Below, piece after piece: positions 20,546-27,623 of a DNA stretch of 28,835 nucleotides. The stretch's first letter is position 1. Every line of letters begins with the position of its first letter. Under the pieces are notes generated by a model, which saw only the letters and a list, made by a program, of their open reading frames with translations, was not told where the DNA came from and made no database searches. Position numbers and translations under genes: made by a program. Source of the DNA: DAOTTI01 sp034437795 (GTDB lineage: Bacteria > Chloroflexota > UBA11872 > UBA12225); the NCBI GenBank assembly GCA_034437795.1, contig DAOTTI010000066.1, positions 1 to 28,835 of the forward strand, written 5' to 3'.

Positions 20546-22075
20546 TCAGGTCCGAGCCGTCGGGTACTGACCCGGCGTCCAGTCGAAGTCGTCGAAGGGG
20601 TACAGGGGCCGCGGCAGGCGCCGAAAGGGGAGCGCGCGGAGGTTGGCGGAGCTGGCCCCGGGCGTATCGACCATGATGATCCGGTGGGCGATTGGCGCGT
20701 ACGCCGCGCGGAACATGTTGGGGGACTTCACGACCACGACCTGCGCCTCCGCTGGCTCGAGCCCCACGCTGCGATAGAGCTCCGGATCGATCGTCGAGAC
20801 GGCGTGCTCCATGACCACGATCCGCAGCCGGCCGGCGGCAAGCACGGCCGTCTGTCCCATCCGCGCCACGGTGCCGGTAAACGACGGCCCCTTGAAGGTG
20901 AAGTGGCCTTCGCCCGCCCACGCGACGTGCGCCTGGAGCGGGACCGGCCGGCTCCACCGTGGGTCGAGACGCCCGCCCACGGCCACGTCCAGCCTGGCTC
21001 CGGCGCCGGCGCGCACGGCGACGGCCGCGCTCTCCGGATCGACTACCAGCACCAGGCACGGGCGGCCCGTCTCCTGCCGGTGCAGCCCGCGCCGGACAAG
21101 CGCCGCCAGCAGCACCGTGGAGTCGCCGGCGGAGCCGGAGCCCGGGCCATCGGCGGCATCGGCCAGGACCACTGGGTGGCCGCTGGCCGCCAGCGCTTGC
21201 TCCACTGCCTGCTCCACGGGGACGAGCTGCACCGCGAACTCGTGCCGACGACGCCATAGCGCGCCGGCCAGCTCGCGCGCCACGTCACCGGCCAGCGAGG
21301 TGTCCGTTCCCACCGCCACGACGGCGCAGCCCACCTCCGGCACGTCGAGCCAGGGCTGGACGGCGAAGATGGAGACGTCGCGGACGCGCCCGCCAGCGAC
21401 GTATCCGTGCGCCAAGGCGTAGACCTCGGCCAGCGGGCCGTGCGTGGTCTGCATGTTTTCCGCCGGCACGATCATCGGCACGGGGCAATGGGCCAGGGAC
21501 GCGGGCTCGCCGCGGCGCGCCGCCAGCAGCAGGCGCGCCGCGCGCCGGCCGGTGCCGGCCTGGTCGACGTGGGGGTAGGTGTTATAGCCGGCCAGGGCTG
21601 TGGCGTGGCGCACCATACGGGCGGTGACGTTGGCGTGGAGGTCAAGCGAGGCCACCAACGGCACGTCCGGCCCGATGGTCTCCCGCACGCGGCCCAGCGT
21701 GGTCCCGTCGGGATCGTCGTCCCCTTCGACCAGCATCGCCCCGTGGAGGGCGAGGAGCACGCCGTCGAGCGGCGCCTGCGCCTGCGCCGCCCGCAGCCGC
21801 TCCAGGAGCTCGCCGAGCAACGTCTCATAGGTCGGGCGCGTGAGCGGCCCGCCCGAGATGGCGTGCGCCGCCAGCAAGGGGACCGGCTCTGCCCCAGCCT
21901 CGCCCAGCGCCGCCAGGAAGCCGCCTAGCTCGCTATTGGTGCCGGCAAAGCGCTCCACCATTGCCTCGCCGCGGGCGATGCCCGCCGCCTCAAAGGCGGC
22001 CAGCGTCGTCGGTCGCGGGGCAAAGCTGTTGCTCTCCTGCATCAAGGCGCCGATCGCCACGCGCATCGCTTGCAT
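20546..22075 (-). CDS. M81 family metallopeptidase / MlrC-like hydrolase, 509 aa
   Basis: The MlrC family was named for the enzyme that completes breakdown of the cyclic peptide microcystin. Most members are probably amidases or peptidases for other substrates. The N-terminal domain opens MRVAIGALMQESNSFAP and has LHGAMLVEGDDDPDG, VASLDLHANVT (142–152) and TYPHVD (166–171), the probable zinc site. The MlrC C-terminal domain covers roughly 300–490, with VVLADAADGPGSGSAGDSTVLL and FTFKGPSFTG. I used the ATG at 22075, behind AGGA; a second ATG three codons later (22066) is also plausible. The frame remains open upstream through a 13-bp tandem repeat, giving in-frame ATGs at 22105 and 22144, so the protein might sometimes be longer. 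It follows sulfatase 1 in the minus-strand operon. Confidence 0.92.
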   Translation of the reverse strand: MQAMRVAIGALMQESNSFAPRPTTLAAFEAAGIARGEAMVERFAGTNSELGGFLAALGEAGAEPVPLLAAHAISGGPLTRPTYETLLGELLERLRAAQAQAPLDGVLLALHGAMLVEGDDDPDGTTLGRVRETIGPDVPLVASLDLHANVTARMVRHATALAGYNTYPHVDQAGTGRRAARLLLAARRGEPASLAHCPVPMIVPAENMQTTHGPLAEVYALAHGYVAGGRVRDVSIFAVQPWLDVPEVGCAVVAVGTDTSLAGDVARELAGALWRRRHEFAVQLVPVEQAVEQALAASGHPVVLADAADGPGSGSAGDSTVLLAALVRRGLHRQETGRPCLVLVVDPESAAVAVRAGAGARLDVAVGGRLDPRWSRPVPLQAHVAWAGEGHFTFKGPSFTGTVARMGQTAVLAAGRLRIVVMEHAVSTIDPELYRSVGLEPAEAQVVVVKSPNMFRAAYAPIAHRIIMVDTPGASSANLRALPFRRLPRPLYPFDDFDWTPGQYPTART

Positions 22076-22080
22076 CCGGT

Positions 22081-22158
22081 CCTGGTCGCCATTCCTGATC
22101 GCCATTCCTGGTCGCCATTCCTGATCGCCATTCCTGATCGCCATTCCTGATCGCCAGC
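22081..22158 (-). repeat. Six 13-bp tandem repeats before the MlrC-like gene
   Basis: Units start at 22081, 22094, 22107, 22120, 22133 and 22146 with consensus CCTGRTCGCCATT on the plus strand; the last is incomplete. On the minus strand each unit reads AATGGCGAYCAGG, containing an ATG and an AGG. The array fills almost all of the 85-base gap between sulfatase 1 and the MlrC-like gene. Because 13 is not a multiple of three, loss or gain of one unit would shift the upstream frame. Confidence 0.92.
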
Positions 22159-22160
22159 CT

Positions 22161-23720
22161 TTACGCCTGTTGCATCTGTCGCTGGCGCTCCCACTCCTCC
22201 TTCCAGCGCATGGGGACGGCAAACCGCTCCGAGCGCTCGGGGAAGACGAAGGGCACGCTGGCGTCCTCCGGCATGAAGACGTCGCGGGGCTCAGGTCTCG
22301 CGGCCTGCGCCCACCGCGTGATGTAGGCCGCCTCTTCCCCATGGCGCCGGCTCATGGCCTGGACCCACGCGCCATCCCAGTCGTTCAAGGCCAGCGCCAG
22401 CAGCTCGGCGCGTACGTCGGCCCAGGCAGGGTCGGCGCCCAGATCATTCACCTCCTGTGGGTCCTCGGCCAGGTTGAAAAGCTGCGGGCGCTCGAAGCCA
22501 TGGTGGTGCACCAGCTTCCATTGCTCGCGGCGCACCATGCGCGCCGGCGGGAGGCGCCCGCCCGGCCCGCCGGGGACGTTCTCGGCGTACACCTCCCGCG
22601 CCCACGACGCGGCGTCGGCCGGCGCCGGCTCGCCCCGCAGGAGCGGCAGGAGCACGCGGCCAGTCGCGTGGGGCAGCGGCGGGCCCCCGCCGAGGGCGGC
22701 CAGGGTCGGGGCTAGATCGATCAGGCTGACGGGGTCCGGCACCACGTGGCCGGCGGGGAAGTGCCCCGGCCAGGAGGCGATCAAGGGCACGCCAACCGAG
22801 GCTTCGTACAGGCTGTGCTTCCACCACATGCCCAGCTCGCCGGCCATCTCGCCGTGGTCGCTGGTGTAGAAGATGGCCGTGTTGGGGCGCAGCCCCGTCT
22901 CTTCCAGCGTGCGCACAATCTCACCGACGTGGGCGTCGGCCAGGGTCACCAGCCCGTAATAGCCGGCGCGGGCGCAGCGGATCTCTTCCGGCGTCAGGTC
23001 GTCCACGCCCTTGGCCTGGCGCCAGAGGCGCACCGCCGGGTGCAGCGTCTCGAAGTAGCGCGCCGGGGTCTCGGGGATGGTCACCTTATCCATGTACTCT
23101 TCCCAGAGCGCCAGGGGCGCGATGTACGGGTTGTGGGGCAGTACGGCGCTCACTACCAGGCAGAAGGGCCGGGAATTGCCGGACCGGGCCCGCGCCTGCA
23201 GCCACTCCACCGCCCGCCCGAAGACGGCGCGGTCGTACTCCTGGTATTCGGTGCGCCCGGGGCCGGCCACCTGGGTGGCGATCTTGCTCATGCCAGCGAT
23301 GTTCGGCGGCAGGCCGCGGAAACGCTGGCGCGCCGGCCAGCCCGGCCAGCCGCCGAGGTCGCCGATGGGGCGCTCGGTGAAGCCGTGGCGGGTATCGGCG
23401 CCGATGAAGTGCATCCGCCCGCAGAGCACCGTGTCGTACCCCGCGATGGTTAGGGCGTGGGCGAAGGTAGGGGTCATGGAGCTCAAGCTGCAGAAGTTCG
23501 TCCACACCTGGATCGCCGACGAGCTCTGCCCCGTCATGAATGACGCGCGCGACGGCACGCACAGGGGATTGGCGCAGTAGGCGCTGGTAAAGCGCACCCC
23601 TTCCGCCGCCAGGCGGTCCAGGTGTGGCGTGCGCACGACCGGATCGCCAGCGCAGCCGAGCACGTGCGGGCTCTGCTGGTCGGCCATGATGATCACGATG
23701 TTGGGGGCCGTCATCTCCAT
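22161..23720 (-). CDS. Type I sulfatase (arylsulfatase A family), 519 aa
   Basis: The enzyme hydrolyses a sulfate ester. It shows MTAPNIVIIMADQQ with the metal-binding Asp14, the formylglycine motif CVPSRASFMTG with Cys54 to be oxidised to formylglycine, GRMHFIGADTRHGF, and the second metal site YTSDHGEMAGELGMW. The ATG at 23720 is preceded by GGGGAG; the ATG two codons on (23714) overlaps the TGA of sulfatase 2 as ATGA, so the two genes are translationally coupled. There is no signal peptide, so it probably acts in the cytoplasm on an imported sulfated compound. The C-terminus, rich in Trp/Arg/Glu, extends past the usual core. No sulfatase-maturing enzyme is encoded in this window. Substrate unknown; choline-sulfatase-like and carbohydrate sulfatases have similar features. 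Confidence 0.94.
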   Translation of the reverse strand: MEMTAPNIVIIMADQQSPHVLGCAGDPVVRTPHLDRLAAEGVRFTSAYCANPLCVPSRASFMTGQSSSAIQVWTNFCSLSSMTPTFAHALTIAGYDTVLCGRMHFIGADTRHGFTERPIGDLGGWPGWPARQRFRGLPPNIAGMSKIATQVAGPGRTEYQEYDRAVFGRAVEWLQARARSGNSRPFCLVVSAVLPHNPYIAPLALWEEYMDKVTIPETPARYFETLHPAVRLWRQAKGVDDLTPEEIRCARAGYYGLVTLADAHVGEIVRTLEETGLRPNTAIFYTSDHGEMAGELGMWWKHSLYEASVGVPLIASWPGHFPAGHVVPDPVSLIDLAPTLAALGGGPPLPHATGRVLLPLLRGEPAPADAASWAREVYAENVPGGPGGRLPPARMVRREQWKLVHHHGFERPQLFNLAEDPQEVNDLGADPAWADVRAELLALALNDWDGAWVQAMSRRHGEEAAYITRWAQAARPEPRDVFMPEDASVPFVFPERSERFAVPMRWKEEWERQRQMQQA

Positions 23721-25240
23721 TGCCTCTCCCCACATTCGAGGTGGCGCGCGTAGTACGCCCGCGCCGGATCGCCCGTGCGCTCCATCCAGGCCAGCAGCTC
23801 GCGCTGCAGCTCCCGCTGGCGCACCGGGCGCGCGGGCGCGAGATTGGTCTGCTCCCAGGGGTCCTCGGCCAGGTCGTAGCACTCGTCGAGGTCGCCCATG
23901 TTCCACACGTACTTCCAGCGCCCGTCGGTGACCATGCGCTGGGTGTAGGGCAGGAGCATGCCGTGAAACTCCGCCACGAGCACCGGCCGCCGCGCCGCCA
24001 TGCCCCGCTCCGTCTCCTGGAGGAGCGGCACGAGCGAGACGCCGTCGCGTCCGGTCTCGGGGTCAGGATCGCCGGCCAGGTCAAGCAGGGTCGGGCACAG
24101 GTCGATCAGCGAGACGAGCGCGCCTTCACGACGCGGGCGCGCACTGGGCGCCCGCACCAGCAGAGGCACGCGATAGATGCACTCATACATGAAGTAGCCC
24201 TTGTCCTGCAGCCCGTGGGCGCCGAGGGACTCCCCGTGGTCGGCGGTGAAGACGATGACGGTGTTGTCCAGCTGGCCCAGGTCCTCCAGCGCGGCGAGCA
24301 ACCGCCCGATCTCATAGTCGATCATGGTCATGGCGGCGAAGTAGTGGCGCACGGCCGGCTCCCAGTAATCCCAGCCGCGACCGAAGCTATCGGTGGGGCG
24401 CTTCAGGTCGTGCACGCGGGGCCCCGCCCGCGTGCCGGCAGGCCATACCTCGTTCGGCGCAAAGTCCGGCCACGGCGGAATGGCCACGTCGCGGTATTGG
24501 TCCAGCAGGGCCTGCGGCGCGAAGTACGGCTCGTGGGGGCCCCAGAAGTTCAGCCAGAGAAAGAACGGTGGCCGCTGCGGCGCCTCGCGCCCGCTCCCCT
24601 CCCCCAGCCCCCCCTGCCGCCACCGGCGGAGGAAGGCCAGCGCCTCGTCCACCAGGAAGTGCGGTACGTCCGCCTCCAGGGGACCGGCCAGGGTGCCGTA
24701 CCGATGCTCGCCGATCTGGCGCGGCCCGCTGGCGAAGGCGATGGTCCAGCCGTGGCAGGCCAGGTAGGCCTCGTACTCCGGATAGCGGTAGCCGCCGCCG
24801 CCGTGGCCGGGAAACTGCTGCCCCGGCAAGCCCAGGTCGCGGGGCAGGTTCTCGGGGCCCCCCAGATGCCACTTGCCGCCGTACCAGCGTTCGTATCCCA
24901 GGCGCTCCAGGCGGCGCGAGAGCAGCGACGGGTGGTCGGGCAGCACGCCGTTCAGCAGTCTGCCGGCATTGCCTGTCACGCGATGGTTGTGCGGGTAGCG
25001 CCCGGTGACGAGCGACGCCCGCGCCGGCGCGCACACCGCTTGCGGCGTGTAGGCCCGCTCAAAGACCACCGACTGGGCCGCCAGCGCCGCCAGGTGCGGC
25101 GCCTGGCAGATCCGGCCACCGTAGCAGGGCAGGATGTCGGCCCGCAGCTGGTCGGCGACGATCAGCAGCAGGTTGGGGCGTGCGGCGGGGCCCTGCTGAG
25201 CGGGCGGCCCTGCTGGGTCACTTACCCTGGTTGTGGCCAT
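23711..25240 (-). CDS. Type I sulfatase, 509 aa (second, divergent copy)
   Basis: This is also a predicted sulfate-ester hydrolase. ARPNLLLIVADQLRAD gives the metal-binding Asp30, and the modification motif is CAPARASLVTG with Cys70, the CxPAR variant rather than CxPSR, which maturation enzymes generally accept. Further landmarks are YGGKWHLGGPENLP, LNFWGPHEPYF and FTADHGESLGAHGL. It differs strongly from the adjacent sulfatase, so they were not produced by recent duplication and may cleave different linkages of one molecule. The start at 25240 follows GGGGGAG. A much longer frame to 25735 is a shadow of the aminotransferase gene. There is no signal peptide; the N-terminal 20 residues are a Pro/Gln-rich leader. 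It lies 139 bases after the aminotransferase and overlaps sulfatase 1. Confidence 0.94.
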   Translation of the reverse strand: MATTRVSDPAGPPAQQGPAARPNLLLIVADQLRADILPCYGGRICQAPHLAALAAQSVVFERAYTPQAVCAPARASLVTGRYPHNHRVTGNAGRLLNGVLPDHPSLLSRRLERLGYERWYGGKWHLGGPENLPRDLGLPGQQFPGHGGGGYRYPEYEAYLACHGWTIAFASGPRQIGEHRYGTLAGPLEADVPHFLVDEALAFLRRWRQGGLGEGSGREAPQRPPFFLWLNFWGPHEPYFAPQALLDQYRDVAIPPWPDFAPNEVWPAGTRAGPRVHDLKRPTDSFGRGWDYWEPAVRHYFAAMTMIDYEIGRLLAALEDLGQLDNTVIVFTADHGESLGAHGLQDKGYFMYECIYRVPLLVRAPSARPRREGALVSLIDLCPTLLDLAGDPDPETGRDGVSLVPLLQETERGMAARRPVLVAEFHGMLLPYTQRMVTDGRWKYVWNMGDLDECYDLAEDPWEQTNLAPARPVRQRELQRELLAWMERTGDPARAYYARHLECGERQWR

Positions 25241-25331
25241 TGGCTCCCCCGGTGGAATGGCAATCGGTATGGCAAATGAGCCGCTAGCTCTGCGTTCTGG
25301 CCTGACGCCGGCGTGCGGCGCACGTGATCGG

Positions 25332-25369
25332 GCACGTCCTTGCTCCCACCGTTCAGCACGTCCCTGCTC
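25332..25369. repeat. Pair of 14-bp direct repeats between aminotransferase and sulfatase
   Basis: GCACGTCCTTGCTC (25332–25345) and GCACGTCCCTGCTC (25356–25369) differ at one position, with a 24-base period. They lie in the only real gap of the minus-strand operon, upstream of sulfatase 2. They might be regulator sites or simple duplications. Confidence 0.5.
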
Positions 25370-25379
25370 ATGCCGGTGC

Positions 25380-26810
25380 TCATGCGCCTGCACGGCCGCC
25401 CACCTGCCTGGCGGCGTCATCGATGCGGTCGAGCGCCTGCTCAATGTTGGCCAGGGTGTGCGCGGCCGAGAACCCGTGGTGCCCCAGCGCGACGTCGTAG
25501 GAATGGAAGTAGAGGCCACGGTCGAGGCAGGCGCGGATGAACTGCCTGAGTAGCGGCGCGTCGTGGCCGGCCACCTGGTTGTACTGCCAGACCTCCTCAT
25601 CAGGATCGAGGCCGAAGTAGAGGCCAAAGCGCGCGCCCAATCCCTGCACGCGGCAGCGGACGCCGCGCCGCGCAAAGATCTCGCGCAGCCCCGCGTACAG
25701 GCGCTCAGCGATGGCGAAGATGCCGGAAGGGCCATCGTAGAAGCCGGGGCGCGCCAGCACGTCCAGCGTAGCCAGGGCGGCCAGCACGCCGAACAGGTGG
25801 CCGGAGTAGGTCCCGCTGTGGGCCGCCGGCCCCACCGGAGCGAGCGAGGCCATCACCTCCTGCCGGCCGGCCAGGACGGCCAGCGGCACGCCGTTGGCCA
25901 CCGCCTTGGCCAGCACGCACAGGTCCGGCGTCACGCCATAGTAGCCCTGGGCGCAGGAGACGCCGGTGCGGAACCCGGAGAGCACCTCATCGAAGATCAG
26001 GAGGGCGCCGTGGTCGCGGGCGATCTGGCGCAGGAAGGCGAGGAAGCCCGGCCGCGGCGGGATGCACCCTGAGTTGTAGTTGATCGGCTCGCAGATCACG
26101 GCGGCCAGGTCATCTCCATCGGTGCGGAAGGCGCGTTCCACCGCCTCCTGATCGTTCCACTCCGCCACCACGACCAGATCGGCCAGGGCCGGGGGCATCC
26201 CGCCGGACTCGGGGACCGGCGGGAAGAGCGCGCCGGGCGCCGGCTCGTGGCGGGGCGGGTGCGCCGAGTAGAGGATGTGCTCGTGCAGCCCGTGGAAGTG
26301 GCCGGCGAACTTGACCACCTTCCAGCGCCCGGTATGCGCCCGCGCCAGCCGGATCGCCGCCTGCGTCGCCTCTGAGCCAGAGTTGGCGAAGCGCACGCGC
26401 TCGGCCGCCGGCACCAGCCCTACCAGGCGCTGCGCCAGCTGCGTCTGGTAGACCGTCTCGGCGCCGGCGGCGATGCCCAGCTCCAGCGCCTGCTCGATGG
26501 CCTGCCGCACCGCCGGATGGCCGTGGCCGAGCAGCGTGCTCCCGAAGCCCATGTGGAAGTCCAGGTAGGCTCGACCGTCCAGGTCGTAGAGCCACGGCCC
26601 GGCGGCACGAGCCACCATCAGCGGGCGGCCCAGCGCGGGATTGATGCGCGCCGAGCCGGATACGCCGTGCGCCAGCACCGCGCCGGCGGCCGCCCAGGCC
26701 GCCTCGCTCGCGGGCAGTGGCGGTGCGACCGGCGCGCTGCCCGCAGCCGTGGGAGCGGCCGCCGCCGGCGAAGCGGCGGGAGCGGTGCGGCGTGAACCTA
26801 TGGTACTCAT
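25380..26810 (-). CDS. Class-III aminotransferase (glutamate-1-semialdehyde aminomutase-like), 476 aa
   Basis: This is a PLP enzyme that moves an amino group between an amine or amino acid and an oxo compound. Residues 143–157 (NSGSEATQAAIRLAR) bind the cofactor phosphate, FDEVLSGFRTG contains the PLP-contacting Asp274, and Lys302 (LAKAVANGVPLAVLAG) forms the Schiff base. The HemL-like order AGHFHGLHEHILYS is present, but the context of sulfatases and an acetyltransferase makes tetrapyrrole synthesis unlikely. Relatives of this kind act on beta-amino acids or other amines. The N-terminal 35 residues are Ala/Pro-rich and precede the normal start of the fold. The start ATG at 26810 overlaps the acetyltransferase stop codon as ATGA, so the two are coupled. 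Confidence 0.92.
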   Translation of the reverse strand: MSTIGSRRTAPAASPAAAAPTAAGSAPVAPPLPASEAAWAAAGAVLAHGVSGSARINPALGRPLMVARAAGPWLYDLDGRAYLDFHMGFGSTLLGHGHPAVRQAIEQALELGIAAGAETVYQTQLAQRLVGLVPAAERVRFANSGSEATQAAIRLARAHTGRWKVVKFAGHFHGLHEHILYSAHPPRHEPAPGALFPPVPESGGMPPALADLVVVAEWNDQEAVERAFRTDGDDLAAVICEPINYNSGCIPPRPGFLAFLRQIARDHGALLIFDEVLSGFRTGVSCAQGYYGVTPDLCVLAKAVANGVPLAVLAGRQEVMASLAPVGPAAHSGTYSGHLFGVLAALATLDVLARPGFYDGPSGIFAIAERLYAGLREIFARRGVRCRVQGLGARFGLYFGLDPDEEVWQYNQVAGHDAPLLRQFIRACLDRGLYFHSYDVALGHHGFSAAHTLANIEQALDRIDDAARQVGGRAGA

Positions 26811-27598
26811 GTTCCCCCTGTGTCAGTGATCTGGTCCCGGCGGGCATGGTCACGCCCCTCGCGCAGCGTTCGGTCCCCGGCGGGAGGGAACCGGCTCCCG
26901 CCGCGCTCACCGACGCTGGGATGGGCTGCGCCACCTGCGGGCGCGCCGAAGTCGAGCTGCATGTGGTGGACGAGCCGGCGCGTGGTGAAGCCAAAGCGTT
27001 CGTAGAGATGGCGGGCGCGGTGATTGTCGTCGTAGACCGTCAGGCGCACGCCGGAGCGCCCGTGCGACCGCGCCGCGTCGAGCAGGAACTGCATCAGGAT
27101 CCGCCCCAGCCCTGCGTTCTGGAAGGCGTCGCCGATGGCGATCCCCAGCGCCGGCTGGGGCTGGTCCCAGCGGAGGTAGAACCCGTACCCTGCCACCTCG
27201 TCCCGGCCGGCGGGGCTCACCACCAGGAGCCAGTAGATCTCGCGGGGCGTGTCCGGCCGGTCCGGGTTCTCTGGCGGCTGCTGGATCCCGCCCCCGGCGC
27301 AGATCCGCTCGGCGGTGGCGCGGTCGAAGGCGTGCGGGTGGAACCAGTGGCGCGACTGCTCGCTGAGGCCGGCGAAGAAGCCGGCCAGGACGTCCGCGTC
27401 GTCGGGACGTAACCGCCGGATGGCGATCCGGCCCAGTCGCGGGTGCTCGAGCACCCGGCCGTCGAGCCGGCCTGCGGCGTCGAACACATCGGATCCATCG
27501 TGCTGGTCCGGCGCCGACGGGGCCTGGCCGGCCGGGTGTCCGTCCATGGCCGGCGCCCCTGCCTCTCGCGCGGGTGTGGAGCTGGCTGGTGGAGCCAT
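26807..27598 (-). CDS. GNAT-family N-acetyltransferase, 263 aa
   Basis: The protein would transfer an acetyl group from acetyl-CoA to an amine. The GNAT core covers about residues 56–216: IAIRRLRPDDADVLAGFFAG, then EVAGYGFYLRW, the acetyl-CoA loop QNAGLGRILMQF (160–171), and VRLTVYDDNHRARHLYERFGF (184–204), a typical GNAT ending. The first 50 and last 45 residues are low-complexity extensions. The ATG at 27598 follows GGAGG at suitable spacing; a longer frame to 27751 has no support. It lies 25 bases after the binding-protein gene and overlaps the aminotransferase gene by four bases. Coupling with an aminotransferase suggests it could acetylate the amine that the aminotransferase uses or makes, but this is an inference. 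Confidence 0.88.
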   Translation of the reverse strand: MAPPASSTPAREAGAPAMDGHPAGQAPSAPDQHDGSDVFDAAGRLDGRVLEHPRLGRIAIRRLRPDDADVLAGFFAGLSEQSRHWFHPHAFDRATAERICAGGGIQQPPENPDRPDTPREIYWLLVVSPAGRDEVAGYGFYLRWDQPQPALGIAIGDAFQNAGLGRILMQFLLDAARSHGRSGVRLTVYDDNHRARHLYERFGFTTRRLVHHMQLDFGAPAGGAAHPSVGERGGSRFPPAGDRTLREGRDHARRDQITDTGGT

Positions 27599-27623
27599 GG
27601 CGAGCCTCCGATGGCGCGTCGGG

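Noticed and set aside
22081..22158. 13-bp tandem repeats as a CRISPR array
   Set aside because: The units are contiguous without spacers and too short.
22076..22342. Extended N-terminus of the MlrC-like protein to 22342
   Set aside because: The extension overlaps the sulfatase gene in another frame and reads through the 13-bp repeats, giving a peptide unlike the family.
23720..25279. 519-residue plus-strand frame opposite sulfatase 2
   Set aside because: Antisense shadow without family motifs. The minus strand encodes a complete sulfatase with its active site.
25241..25373. Small minus-strand ORF (47 codons) starting at 25373 between aminotransferase and sulfatase 2
   Set aside because: It lacks a Shine–Dalgarno sequence, contains the short direct repeat and overlaps the sulfatase start, so I do not think it is a gene.
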